In this document: in pieces, positions 1 through 8,317 of the stretch
Layout of the letters: the number at the start of each line of letters is the position of its first letter
Numbering within the stretch: the stretch's first letter is position 1
Assembly (NCBI RefSeq): GCF_036607905.1
Contig: NZ_CP144555.1
Coordinates: 2,666,001 to 2,730,000 of the forward strand
Origin: Streptomyces sp. SCSIO 75703
GTDB taxonomy: Bacteria; Actinomycetota; Actinomycetes; Streptomycetales; Streptomycetaceae
Direction of reading: 5' to 3'
DNA length: 64,000 nucleotides
Position numbers and translations under genes: made by a program
The notes under the pieces: model-generated
The model's input: only the letters and a program-made list of their open reading frames with translations
The model's database searches: none
Told to the model about the DNA's origin: nothing

Positions 1-683
1 GCATCCCGACCAACGTCGAGGGCGAGGTGCTGGCCGACAACACCACCGTCGTGCCCGGCCTGTACGCCGCCGGCGAGGTCGCCTGTGTGTCGGTGCACGG
101 CGCCAACCGTCTGGGCACCAACTCGCTGCTGGACATCAACGTGTTCGGCCGCCGGGCCGGCATCGCCGCGGCCGAGTACGCCCACACGGCCGACTTCGTG
201 CCGCTGCCGGAGGACCCGGAGTCGATGGTCGTCGAGCAGATCGAGCGGCTGCGCGAGTCCACGGGCACCGAGCGCGTGGCCGCGCTGCGCCAGGAGCTCC
301 AGGAGACCATGGACGCCAACGTCATGGTGTTCCGCACCGAGCAGACGATCAAGACGGCCGTCGAGAAGATCGCCGAACTGCGCGTCCGGTACAAGAACGT
401 GGCCATCCAGGACAAGGGCCGGCGTTTCAACACCGACCTGCTGGAGGCCGTCGAGCTGGGCAACCTGCTGGACCTGGCCGAGGTCATGGCGGTCTCCGCC
501 CTGGCCCGCAAGGAGTCGCGCGGCGGTCACTACCGCGAGGACTACCCGAACCGCGACGACGTCAACTTCATGCGCCACACCATGGCGTACCGCGAGGTGG
601 GCGACGACGGCACCGAGTCCGTGCGTCTCGACTACAAGCCGGTCGTCCAGACCCGCTACCAGCCGATGGAGCGTAAGTACTGA
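1..683 (+). CDS. sdhA: Succinate dehydrogenase flavoprotein subunit, 3' part
   Basis: This is the C-terminal part of the FAD subunit of complex II, which oxidises succinate to fumarate at the membrane; the start lies before the window. The visible part carries the FAD-contacting segment GLYAAGEVACVSVHGANRLG near its beginning, the capping and C-terminal helices, and the typical SRGGHYREDYPNRDD segment. It ends TGA at 681-683, and its last base is the first base of the sdhB ATG, so the two subunits are translationally coupled. Only the missing N-terminus (Rossmann motif and covalent FAD histidine) cannot be checked. Confidence 0.97.
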   Translation, partial: IPTNVEGEVLADNTTVVPGLYAAGEVACVSVHGANRLGTNSLLDINVFGRRAGIAAAEYAHTADFVPLPEDPESMVVEQIERLRESTGTERVAALRQELQETMDANVMVFRTEQTIKTAVEKIAELRVRYKNVAIQDKGRRFNTDLLEAVELGNLLDLAEVMAVSALARKESRGGHYREDYPNRDDVNFMRHTMAYREVGDDGTESVRLDYKPVVQTRYQPMERKY

Positions 684-1456
684 TGGCTACCCCCGTTCTG
701 GACAAGGCGGGCCCGGACCCCGAGCCCGGCTTCGCCGACTCCCCCTACATCACCGTGACCTTCCGGCTCCGGCGTTTCAACCCGGAGGTCTCGGACCAGG
801 CGACCTGGGAAGACTTCCGGATCGAGATCGACCCGAAGGAGCGCGTCCTCGACGCCCTCCACAAGATCAAGTGGGATCTCGACGGCACGCTGACCTTCCG
901 GCGTTCCTGCGCGCACGGCATCTGCGGCTCCGACGCCATGCGGATCAACGGCAAGAACCGGCTGGCCTGCAAGACGCTGATCAAGGACATCAGCCCGGAG
1001 AAGCCCATCACGGTCGAGCCCATCAAGGGCATGACGGTCCTCAAGGACCTCGTCGTGGACATGGAGCCGTTCTTCCAGGCATACCGCGACGTGATGCCCT
1101 TCCTGGTCACGAACGAGACCAACGAGCCGACCCGTGAGCGGCTCCAGTCGGCCGAGGACCGCGAGCGCTTCGACGACACGACGAAGTGCATCCTGTGCGC
1201 GGCCTGCACCTCCTCGTGCCCGGTCTTCTGGAACGACGGGCAGTACTTCGGCCCGGCGGCCATCGTCAACGCCCACCGCTTCATCTTCGACTCGCGCGAC
1301 GACGCCGGCGAGCAGCGGCTGGAGATCCTCAACGACCGTGACGGCGTGTGGCGTTGCCGCACGACCTTCAACTGCACGGACGCCTGCCCGCGCGGCATCG
1401 AGGTCACCAAGGCGATCGCGGAGGTGAAGCGGGCGCTCATCACGCGCCGCTTCTGA
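683..1456 (+). CDS. sdhB: Succinate dehydrogenase iron-sulfur subunit
   Basis: The 257-residue electron-transfer subunit of complex II passes electrons from the flavoprotein to quinone. The [2Fe-2S] site is C76, C81, D84 and C96, with Asp in place of the third Cys; E. coli SdhB has the same substitution. The C-terminal half has two clusters of cysteines, C169/C172/C175/C179 (CILCAACTSSCP) and C225/C231/C235 (CRTTFNCTDACP), which ligate the 4Fe-4S and 3Fe-4S centres. The ATG overlaps the sdhA stop by one base. A perfect palindrome 20 bp downstream probably ends the operon. The membrane-anchor genes are presumably upstream of sdhA, outside the window. Confidence 0.97.
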   Translation: MATPVLDKAGPDPEPGFADSPYITVTFRLRRFNPEVSDQATWEDFRIEIDPKERVLDALHKIKWDLDGTLTFRRSCAHGICGSDAMRINGKNRLACKTLIKDISPEKPITVEPIKGMTVLKDLVVDMEPFFQAYRDVMPFLVTNETNEPTRERLQSAEDRERFDDTTKCILCAACTSSCPVFWNDGQYFGPAAIVNAHRFIFDSRDDAGEQRLEILNDRDGVWRCRTTFNCTDACPRGIEVTKAIAEVKRALITRRF

Positions 1457-1475
1457 CGCTCCGGCGTCCCGCAGC

Positions 1476-1517
1476 ACGGCCGAGGGCCCCGATCACGTGA
1501 TCGGGGCCCTCGGCCGT
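1476..1517 (+). terminator. 42-bp perfect palindrome after sdhB
   Basis: A perfectly self-complementary 42-bp sequence (left arm begins ACGGCCGAGGGCCCCGAT) is centred between 1496 and 1497 and starts 20 bp after the sdhB stop. It would fold into a long hairpin with almost no loop. There is no U-tract, as is usual for Streptomyces terminators. It most likely terminates the sdh operon or protects its 3' end. Confidence 0.75.
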
Positions 1518-1654
1518 TCGCGCGTCCGCGCCCGCCGGGCCGGCCGCGCCCCGCTCCGCCGTGCCGCGCGGGGGCCGCGCTCCGGCTCAACGGGTGGGGG
1601 CGGTGGCCGCGGTGGGTGGGACCCTCGGTGGCCGGGCGCCCGTAGCCTGCCGGC

Positions 1655-2032
1655 ATGTCGGATCAGGAACCGTACGAAGTGCTCGGTTTCGACAACGTGC
1701 TGCTGCCCGTCGGCGACCTCGGCGCGGCCGTCGGCTTCTCCAGGCGGGCGGGCTTCCCGGTGGCCTTCCGGCTCGACGAGGCCGGGATCGCGCTGTCGCG
1801 GGCCGGCGCCGGGACGCCGGGGCTGCTGCTGCGCGCCGAGGAGGGCTTCGGGCACCGTCCGCCGCCCTGGCCCACCGTCCGGGTGTGGCTGGAGGTGCCG
1901 GACGCCCGTGCGGCGGCCGGGGCGCTGCGCGCGGCGGGGGTGGCGCCGCTCGACGAGCCGTTCCCCGGGGCCACCGGCTGGACGGTGGAGTTCGCCCACT
2001 CCTGGGGCAACGTGGTCGGCCTCACCGACTAG
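1655..2032 (+). CDS. VOC (glyoxalase/bleomycin-resistance fold) protein
   Basis: A 125-residue, single-domain member of the vicinal oxygen chelate superfamily. It has the usual beta-alpha-beta-beta-beta halves: an opening FDNVLLPVGDLGAAVGFSRR segment, a middle VRVWLEVPDARAAAGALRAA helix and a closing GWTVEFAHSWGNVVGLTD strand pair. A metal-binding Glu is present near the end (VEFAHSWGN), but the other ligands are not clear, so the substrate is unknown. The ATG at 1655 is chosen because the protein then starts at the usual family position. It lies 57 bp before a TetR regulator in the same direction, which could control it. Confidence 0.8.
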   Translation: MSDQEPYEVLGFDNVLLPVGDLGAAVGFSRRAGFPVAFRLDEAGIALSRAGAGTPGLLLRAEEGFGHRPPPWPTVRVWLEVPDARAAAGALRAAGVAPLDEPFPGATGWTVEFAHSWGNVVGLTD

Positions 2033-2089
2033 GTGGGCCGTCCGGAGCTGGGGCGTGCCGTCCCCGGGTGACCGCCTAGGCTCGGTGGC

Positions 2090-2971
2090 GTGCCTGCGAC
2101 GAACGACCTTCCCGGCGGCGGACCGTCCCTCAGCAAGTCCGAGCAGACCCGCGCGCTGATCCTGGAGACGGCCATGCGGCTCTTCCGGGAGCGCGGCTAC
2201 GACCGGACGACGATGCGGGCCATCGCCCAGGAGGCCGGCGTCTCCGTCGGCAACGCGTACTACTACTTCGCCGGCAAGGAGCACCTGATCCAGGGCTTCT
2301 ACGACCGCATCGCCGCCGAGCACCGGGTGGCGATCCGGGACGTGCTGGAGCGGGAGACGGAGCTGGGCGCGCGGCTCGCGGGCGTGCTGACGGTCTGGCT
2401 GGACATCGCCACGCCGTACCACGAGTTCGCGGTGCAGTTCTTCAAGAACGCGGCCGACCCGGAGAGCCCGCTCAGCCCCTTCTCCCCCGAGTCCGAGCCC
2501 GCGCGGCTGGAGGCCATCGGCGTCCAGCGGTCGGTGCTGGCCGGGACGCGGACCAAGGTCCCGGCGGAACTGCGGGACGTGCTCCCGGAGCTGATGTGGC
2601 TCGCCCAGATGGGGCTGGTGCTGTACTGGGTCTTCGACCGGAGCGAGGGGCGCGAGCGCAGCTACCGGCTGGCCGAGCGCGGCGCCCGGCTCGCGGCCCG
2701 GGGGGTCTCGCTGGCCCGGTTCCGGGCGCTGCGTCCGCTGGTGCGGGAGGTGCACGAGCTGTTCACGGACTTCCTGCCCGGGCTGACCCGCGCGCTGCCG
2801 GACCCGGCCCGGCGGACCCCGGCCCCACCCGACGCGGAGGCCCCCGCCGCGGCGGACGCGAACGCCCCGGCTCCGCCGGACCCGCGGGCCCCGGCGGAGC
2901 CGACCGGACCGGCGGGCGCGGCGGGGCCGGCTGCCACCGCGGGGCCGACGACCGCGCCGGACGCCCCCTGA
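2090..2971 (+). CDS. TetR/AcrR family transcriptional regulator
   Basis: A 293-residue DNA-binding regulator. Residues about 18-65 form the TetR helix-turn-helix, with LILETAMRLFRERGYDRTTM and the recognition-helix end GNAYYYFAGKEHL. The middle is an all-helical ligand-binding domain of unknown specificity. The last 55 or so residues are Pro/Ala/Asp repeats with no family counterpart, a low-complexity tail common in high-G+C genomes. The start is GTG at 2090. It may be co-transcribed with the VOC gene upstream and converges on the metallophosphoesterase gene, from which it is separated by 18 bp. Confidence 0.88.
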   Translation: MPATNDLPGGGPSLSKSEQTRALILETAMRLFRERGYDRTTMRAIAQEAGVSVGNAYYYFAGKEHLIQGFYDRIAAEHRVAIRDVLERETELGARLAGVLTVWLDIATPYHEFAVQFFKNAADPESPLSPFSPESEPARLEAIGVQRSVLAGTRTKVPAELRDVLPELMWLAQMGLVLYWVFDRSEGRERSYRLAERGARLAARGVSLARFRALRPLVREVHELFTDFLPGLTRALPDPARRTPAPPDAEAPAAADANAPAPPDPRAPAEPTGPAGAAGPAATAGPTTAPDAP

Positions 2972-2989
2972 GCGGCCCGGCCGCGCGGC

Positions 2990-4351
2990 TCAGGTCCGGC
3001 GGGAGGCCAGCTCGATCACCGTGATGTCGGACGGGGCGCCCACGCGGGTGGGCGGTCCCCAGGCGCCGGCGCCGCGGCTGACGTAGAGCTGGGTGTCGCC
3101 GTAGCGCTCCAGGCCGGCGAGGGTCGGGTTCGCGGCCCCGGCGAGGAGGTTGCCGGGCCAGAGCTGGCCGCCGTGGGTGTGGCCGGAGAGCTGGAGGTCG
3201 ACGCCGTGGTCGACGGCCTCGTGGATCTGCACCGGCTGGTGGGCGAGGAGCACGCAGGCGCGGTCCCGGTCGCGGTCGCCGAGGGCGCGGGCGTAGTCGG
3301 GGCCCCGGCCCTCGTTCCCGCCGGCCAGGTCGTTGACGCCCGCGAGGTCGAAGTGGGGCAGTTCGGTGCGGGCGTTCTCCAGCGGGAGCAGGCCCAGGCG
3401 GCGCACCTCCTCGACCCACTGTTCGGCGCCGGAGAAGTACTCGTGGTTGCCGGTGACGAAGTACGCGCCGTGCCGGGCCCGGAGGCCGGCCAGCGGGGCC
3501 GCCGCCGGGCCGAGGTCCTTCACGCTGCCGTCGACGAGGTCGCCGACCACGGCGATGAGGTCGGGCTGCGTGGAGTTGATGGTGTCGACGACCGTCTGCG
3601 CGAAGTTACGGCCGAGGATCGGGCCGAGGTGGATGTCGCTGACCACGGCGATGCGGTAGCCGTGCGCGGCGCGCGGCAGCCTGGCCAGCGGCACGGTGAC
3701 CCGCTTGACCCGGGGCCCGCGCAGCACCCCGTAGGTGCCCTGGCCCACGGTGCCGACGGCGGCGGCGACCGCTGTGCCCGCGAGCACCCGGGAGACGAAG
3801 AGCCGCCGGGAGGGCTGGGTGAGGTTTCCGGCCACCTCACCGCCGGGCTCCTGGGCCCCGGCGGGGCCCTGCGGGGCGGCGGAGCCCGGTGCTGCCCCGG
3901 CGGGCGCCTGCGGGGCGGGGTCGCCGTCCGGAGCCGCGGGCGGCGCGGCGGCGGTGTCCGGGCCCGTCTGCGGCGTCGCGGTGGCCCCGCCGGCCGCCGC
4001 GGGGACCGGCGCCGGCCGCTTCGCCGCGGCCCGGCGCTCCAGGTGACGGCGGAGGAAGGGGCGTACCGCCTCCGTGGCGACGAGGGCGAGGACCAGGTAG
4101 AGGCAGAGCGCGAGCCACAGGTAGCCGGGCCAGGCCATGACCTGCTGGACCCGGAAGGGGACGCCGGTGCGGCTGGAGACCAGCGCGCCGACGGCGAGCG
4201 CCCAGCCGCCCACGATCAGCGCGCCCCCGGCCCGGCGCACCCGGCCCGGTCCCCGGGTGGTGTCGCGGAACAGGCGCCGCCACAGGTACCAGTTGGCCGT
4301 CACGAGCACGGTCAGGACCGCCAAGGCGACCAGCACGAAGACGAGCACCAT
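2990..4351 (-). CDS. Membrane-anchored metallophosphoesterase
   Basis: A 453-residue protein with three or four N-terminal membrane helices (residues about 1-110), a Pro/Ala-rich linker to about residue 195, and a calcineurin-like phosphoesterase domain. Metal-ligand motifs are in order: VVSDIHLG (DxH), GDLVDG (GDxxDG), GNHEY (GNHE), and the C-terminal LLAHQP and SGHTHGGQLWPG. It should hydrolyse phosphomono- or diesters, probably in the envelope; YkuE/YaeI-type lipid or UDP-sugar hydrolases are the nearest known relatives. The substrate cannot be read from sequence. Confidence 0.9.
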   Translation of the reverse strand: MVLVFVLVALAVLTVLVTANWYLWRRLFRDTTRGPGRVRRAGGALIVGGWALAVGALVSSRTGVPFRVQQVMAWPGYLWLALCLYLVLALVATEAVRPFLRRHLERRAAAKRPAPVPAAAGGATATPQTGPDTAAAPPAAPDGDPAPQAPAGAAPGSAAPQGPAGAQEPGGEVAGNLTQPSRRLFVSRVLAGTAVAAAVGTVGQGTYGVLRGPRVKRVTVPLARLPRAAHGYRIAVVSDIHLGPILGRNFAQTVVDTINSTQPDLIAVVGDLVDGSVKDLGPAAAPLAGLRARHGAYFVTGNHEYFSGAEQWVEEVRRLGLLPLENARTELPHFDLAGVNDLAGGNEGRGPDYARALGDRDRDRACVLLAHQPVQIHEAVDHGVDLQLSGHTHGGQLWPGNLLAGAANPTLAGLERYGDTQLYVSRGAGAWGPPTRVGAPSDITVIELASRRT

Positions 4352-4414
4352 GCCGTCGAGAACCCCTCCGTCAGGACAAGCAGGACATGCGGAACGCGCG
4401 CGGCGCGCGGCGCG

Positions 4415-4654
4415 CTATGACGTTCGGCGCAGTGCCCGGATCCCGCGCAACCCGATGGCCCCGACGACCGTCCCCAATACGAAGGAGACGACCGCGAGCA
4501 GCAGGTGCACCCAGAAGTACGCCGTGGGTTCGCCGTCGTCGAACGCGAGCCCGCTGCCGTCCTTGACCAGGTTTTTGACGAAAGTGATCCAGATGATCCA
4601 GCTCCACACCCCGAAGGCGAGCAGGAACCAGGAGACGGGGCGGCTGAGCTTCAT
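4415..4654 (-). CDS. Small two-helix membrane protein (SCO4848 type)
   Basis: A 79-residue protein with two membrane helices (about residues 6-27 and 48-72), separated by a short loop KDGSGLAFDDGEPTAYFW. It looks like the conserved actinobacterial family named after S. coelicolor SCO4848, of unknown function. The ATG at 4654 is chosen because it places the first helix directly after MKLSRPV. Its start faces the carboxypeptidase gene, 91 bp away, so the two are divergently transcribed. Confidence 0.8.
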   Translation of the reverse strand: MKLSRPVSWFLLAFGVWSWIIWITFVKNLVKDGSGLAFDDGEPTAYFWVHLLLAVVSFVLGTVVGAIGLRGIRALRRTS

Positions 4655-4745
4655 GCGTCCAGTATCGCCGCCCCGCGCCCGGTCCCGTGCCCGGGGTGGG
4701 GAGGCGCCCGGGACGGCCCCGCGGGCGGCGAGTACCTTCTCGGTC

Positions 4746-6047
4746 GTGCCCGCACCCCACAAGACCGCCGGACGCGCCCTGTCGGCCGCCTCCGTGCTCC
4801 TCGTCGCCCTCTGCCCGCTCGCCCTGGCCGTCCCGGCCGCGTACGCGGCCCCGAGCCCCACCGCGAGCCCCGCCACGAGTCCGTCGGCGAGTCCGTCGGT
4901 CACCCCGCCGGCGGCGATGTCCACCGTGGGCGGGGCCCGGCTGGGCGAGCCCGGGACCCAGGCCGACCTGGCGGGCGGGGCACCGGTGCTGCCGAAGGAC
5001 CTCTCCGCCCGGTCCTGGATCGTCGCGGACGCGGAGTCCGGCGAGGTGCTGGCGGCGCACAACGCGCACTGGCGGCTGGCCCCGGCGAGCACCCTGAAGA
5101 TGCTGTTCGCGGACACGCTGCTGCCCCGCTGGCCGAAGACGGAGAAGCACACGGTCACCCCCTCCGACCTGGCCGGGGTCGGCGCGGGCTCCAGCCTGGT
5201 CGGGATCAAGGAGGACGAGTCGTACACCGTCCACGACCTGTGGCTCGGGGTCTTCCTGCGCTCGGGGAACGACGCGGTGCACGTGCTGTCGGCGATGAAC
5301 GGCGGCGTCGGGAACACGGTGCGGGAGATGAACGCGCACGCCGGGGAGCTCCAGGCCCTCGACACCGTCGTGGTCACCCCGGACGGCTACGACGCGCCCG
5401 AGCAGGTGTCCTCCGCCTACGACCTGACGCTGATCGCCCGCTCGGGGCTGCAGAAGAAGGACTTCCGCGAGTACGCCTCCACGGTGCGCGCCGACTTCCC
5501 GGGCGAGACGAGGAAGGACGAGAAGGGCAAGGCCGAGCGGGGCTCCTTCGAGATCCAGAACACCAACCGGCTGCTCGCCGGCGACCGGGACGTGCGGGTC
5601 TACCCGGGCATCGCGGGTGTGAAGAACGGCAACACCACCAACGCGGGCGCGACCTTCACCGGCGTCGCCGAGCGGGACGGCCGAGTGCTCCTGGTCACGG
5701 TCATGCACCCGGAGAAGGACGAGCACAACGCGGTCTACAAGGAGAGCGCGCGGCTCCTGGACTGGGGTTTCGCGGCGCTGGACAAGGTGCGGCCGGTCGG
5801 TGAGCTGGTCCCGCCGCGCAGCGTCACGGCGAACGCGGGCCCGTCCGCGGGCGCGTCCTCCCCGGCGGGCGAGGGCGCGGTGGGCGCGCGGGCGGCCGCC
5901 GGGGCACCGGCGCCCGGCGGCGGGGGCGGCGCCGGCACCGCGGCGGCCGTGGCGGCCGGGTCCCTGGTGGTGCTGGCGGGCGGGGCCTTCCTGGTCAACC
6001 GGCGGTGGCCGCTGCCGGACCTGGTGCGTCGCCGGTCCCGTCCGTGA
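4746..6047 (+). CDS. D-alanyl-D-alanine carboxypeptidase (low-molecular-weight PBP)
   Basis: A 433-residue extracytoplasmic serine carboxypeptidase of the S11 family that trims the terminal D-Ala from peptidoglycan pentapeptides. An N-terminal signal peptide (VLLVALCPLALAVPAAYA) is followed by a Ser/Pro-rich stretch and the catalytic domain. The three penicillin-binding motifs are present: S115-T-L-K118, S173-G-N175, and K293-N-G in place of the usual KTG. A C-terminal membrane anchor near residues 400-420, followed by basic residues, replaces the amphipathic anchor of PBP5. The start is GTG at 4746; upstream in-frame codons would bury the signal peptide. Its 3' end overlaps the BrkB-like gene on the other strand by 53 bp. 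Confidence 0.92.
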   Translation: MPAPHKTAGRALSAASVLLVALCPLALAVPAAYAAPSPTASPATSPSASPSVTPPAAMSTVGGARLGEPGTQADLAGGAPVLPKDLSARSWIVADAESGEVLAAHNAHWRLAPASTLKMLFADTLLPRWPKTEKHTVTPSDLAGVGAGSSLVGIKEDESYTVHDLWLGVFLRSGNDAVHVLSAMNGGVGNTVREMNAHAGELQALDTVVVTPDGYDAPEQVSSAYDLTLIARSGLQKKDFREYASTVRADFPGETRKDEKGKAERGSFEIQNTNRLLAGDRDVRVYPGIAGVKNGNTTNAGATFTGVAERDGRVLLVTVMHPEKDEHNAVYKESARLLDWGFAALDKVRPVGELVPPRSVTANAGPSAGASSPAGEGAVGARAAAGAPAPGGGGGAGTAAAVAAGSLVVLAGGAFLVNRRWPLPDLVRRRSRP

Positions 6048-6903
6048 CCTGCCCGGCCCGGCGCGGGGTGGCGGTCCAGGCGGCGCAGAAGAGCACCAGC
6101 TTCGAGGTGAAGTTGATCCACAGCAGCAGGGCAACGGGGACGCCGAACGCGCCGTACATGCTCTTCGCGGCGACGCCCTGCATGTAGCCGCTGAGCAGCA
6201 GCTTGAGCAGTTCGAAGCCGACCGCGCCGATCAGCGCCGCCACGACCAGGCGGCGCCGCTCGGGGTGGACCCCGGGCAGCAGGGTCAGGGCGTAGAGCAG
6301 GACCAGGAAGTCGGCGAGGACCGCGGCGGCGAAGGCGGCCACGTAGAGCAGGACGCTGCCGAGGCCGCCCCGGGCGAGGCCCACCTCGTGGATGATCCAT
6401 CCGACCAGGGCGGAGGCGACGGTCGAGATGCCGATGGTGATCAGCAGGGCGCCGCCGAGGCCGATGAGGATGCCGGCGTCCTTGGCCCGCCGCACCACCG
6501 CGTTCTGTTCCTCGTCGGGCAGCTCCCACACGGCGCGCAGGCAGCCCCGGGTGGCGTCGACCCAGCCGATGCCGGTGAAGAGCAGCAGGGCGGCGGCGAT
6601 CAGCCCGACGGTGCCGGCGTTGTCGACCAGTCCGTGGATGTCGAGCTGGTCGGAGATGCCCGGCACCTGATCGGCGATCTTGTTCTGGAGCTGGTCCTGC
6701 TGCCGGGTGCTGAGCGTGGCCGCGGCGATGGCGGCGGCCAGGCTGAGCAGGGGGAAGAGCGCGACGAAGCTGGTGAAGGTCATCGCGGCGGCGAGCCGCG
6801 ACCACTTCACCCGGTCCAGTCGCTCGTAGGAGCGCCACCCGTGGGAGACCATCAGGCGGGCCGCCCACGGCCCCACCACGGGGAGCTTCTTCAGCCAGTC
6901 CAT
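5995..6903 (-). CDS. YihY/BrkB-type inner membrane protein
   Basis: A 302-residue polytopic membrane protein of the YihY/virulence-factor BrkB family, with about six helices. The N-terminal amphipathic region (MDWLKKLPVVGPW) and the conserved AMTFTSFVALFPLL segment are typical. The function in the family is unresolved; the old RNase BN assignment is wrong. The ATG at 6903 is preferred over the one at 6936 because it begins at the conserved MDWLKK and follows a G-rich Shine-Dalgarno. It overlaps the GtrA-like gene upstream by 13 bp and the carboxypeptidase 3' end by 53 bp. Confidence 0.85.
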   Translation of the reverse strand: MDWLKKLPVVGPWAARLMVSHGWRSYERLDRVKWSRLAAAMTFTSFVALFPLLSLAAAIAAATLSTRQQDQLQNKIADQVPGISDQLDIHGLVDNAGTVGLIAAALLLFTGIGWVDATRGCLRAVWELPDEEQNAVVRRAKDAGILIGLGGALLITIGISTVASALVGWIIHEVGLARGGLGSVLLYVAAFAAAVLADFLVLLYALTLLPGVHPERRRLVVAALIGAVGFELLKLLLSGYMQGVAAKSMYGAFGVPVALLLWINFTSKLVLFCAAWTATPRRAGQVTDGTGDAPGPAAATAG

Positions 6904-7373
6904 GATCCCCGCCTGCCCCCGTTCCCCCCGGTCCATGGCTCCGCTCCCCCGTCCGCGCGGAACACCAGCGTGCGGGTGCCCCAGAAGCGCAGGACGGTGG
7001 CCAGGGCCATGCCGACGCCGGCGCCGGAGACGGTGTCGGCGCGCTGGGAGGTGAGGCCGAGGCCGTAGTGGCTGACGGCGAGGCAGAGGAGCTGGACGGC
7101 GGCGCCGGCCAGGTTGACGGCGCAGAAGGCGGCGTAGGTCCGCAGGCCGCGGGGGCGGGTGTGGCGGTAGGTGCCCAGGGCGTTGCCCGCGTAGGCCACG
7201 GTGCAGCCGGCGGCGAAGGAGAGCGTCTTGGCGGTGAGCGGGCCGAGGCCGGCCGGTCCGCGCAGCAGGGTGAAGAGGCCGAGGTCGACCGCGTAGGCGA
7301 GGAGTCCGGCGGAGGCGAAGCCGAGGAGTTCGCGGCGGCGCGCGGTCGCCGGGGTGCCGAGCCTGGCGGTCAC
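6891..7373 (-). CDS. GtrA-like flippase-type membrane protein
   Basis: A 160-residue protein with four membrane helices, beginning with RRELLGFASAGLLAYAVDLGLF and containing the family's AYAGNALGTYRHTR segment. GtrA-like proteins are thought to move lipid-linked sugars across the membrane. In mycobacteria a relative (Rv3789) is linked to decaprenyl-phosphoryl-arabinose. The GTG at 7373 overlaps the stop of the phosphoribosyltransferase gene as GTGA, so the two are translationally coupled. This coupling, and DprE1/DprE2 nearby, support a role in decaprenyl-phospho-pentose export. Confidence 0.85.
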   Translation of the reverse strand: MTARLGTPATARRRELLGFASAGLLAYAVDLGLFTLLRGPAGLGPLTAKTLSFAAGCTVAYAGNALGTYRHTRPRGLRTYAAFCAVNLAGAAVQLLCLAVSHYGLGLTSQRADTVSGAGVGMALATVLRFWGTRTLVFRADGGAEPWTGGNGGRRGSWTG

Positions 7374-8317
7374 CAATTGGCCACCGCCAGGCCGTACATG
7401 GTCACCCAGACGGCGCCGATCAGGGCGAGGGCCCGGTCGTGCAGGACGACCTCCTCGGGTTCGCCCGCGGTGCCGCGGTCGGCGAAGACGGCGTAGCGCA
7501 GCACGGCGAGGATGAAGGCGACCATGGAGAGCTGGCGCCAGGGCAGCAGGCCGGTGTGCGGGACGCCGCCGGCCTCCATCGCCCACATGCAGTAGCCGAG
7601 GACGGCGACGCCGGCCGCGAGCTGCCAGACGAAGCGGAGGTAGCCGGTGGTGTACTCGGTGAGCAGGGCGCGGGTGGCGCCCTGCGCCCCGGCCATCTGG
7701 ACGGCCTCGGAGTAGCGCTTGGCGGCGACCATGAAGAGGGCGCCGAAGCCGGTGGTGATGAGGAACCAGCGCGAGAGCGGGATGCCCAGCGCCGGCCCGC
7801 CGATCATGGCGCGCATCAGGAAGCCGGTGGTGACGACGACGAGGTCGACCACGAGGACGTGCTTGAGGCTGACGCAGTACGCGAGTTGCAGGGCGAGGTA
7901 GGCGATCAGCAGGAGGGGGACGGGGCGGGGGCAGAGCCAGGCCGCGGCGGCGGGCGCGAGGAGGCCGAGGGCGGCGCCGGCGGCGTAGGCGACGGGGACG
8001 GGGACCTGGCCGGCGGCGACGGGCCGGTGCCGTTTGACGGGGTGGGCGCGGTCGGCCTCGGCGTCGCGGGCGTCGTTGATCAGATAGACGGCGGCCGAGC
8101 AGGCGGTGAAGAGGGCGAAGACCAGCGCGGTCTGGGTGAGCACGGGCAGGGAGAAGAGCTGTCCGGCGGCGGCCGGGGCCGCGACGACGAGGACGTTCTT
8201 CACCCACTGGCGGGGCCGGGCGGTGCGCAGCAGCCCGCGGGCGAGGCCGGCGGGCGGCGCCGGTGCGGGCGGGCCGGGCCGCTCGGGGGCGCGTTGCAGG
8301 ACGGCGGTGTCAGCCAT
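7370..8317 (-). CDS. Decaprenyl-phosphate phosphoribosyltransferase (UbiA superfamily)
   Basis: A 315-residue, roughly nine-helix prenyltransferase that resembles mycobacterial Rv3806c (UbiA). That enzyme transfers 5-phosphoribose from PRPP to decaprenyl phosphate, the first committed step to decaprenyl-phosphoryl-arabinose. Conserved features include the RPRQWVKNVLV opening, the first Asp-rich motif INDARDAEADR (NDxxDxxxD), and the second loop with SRWFLITTGFGALFMVAAKR. The ATG at 8317 has a GAGAGGA Shine-Dalgarno. It overlaps the PAP2 gene by 8 bp and the GtrA-like gene by 4 bp, so the three form one operon. Confidence 0.9.
   Translation of the reverse strand: MADTAVLQRAPERPGPPAPAPPAGLARGLLRTARPRQWVKNVLVVAAPAAAGQLFSLPVLTQTALVFALFTACSAAVYLINDARDAEADRAHPVKRHRPVAAGQVPVPVAYAAGAALGLLAPAAAAWLCPRPVPLLLIAYLALQLAYCVSLKHVLVVDLVVVTTGFLMRAMIGGPALGIPLSRWFLITTGFGALFMVAAKRYSEAVQMAGAQGATRALLTEYTTGYLRFVWQLAAGVAVLGYCMWAMEAGGVPHTGLLPWRQLSMVAFILAVLRYAVFADRGTAGEPEEVVLHDRALALIGAVWVTMYGLAVANW

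Noticed and set aside
84-1137. Long open frames antisense or in shifted frames throughout (for example 11852-14491 and 48361-53238 on the plus strand)
   Set aside because: They are produced by high G+C in other frames of recognised genes; their translations are Arg/Gly/Ala/Val-rich without domains.
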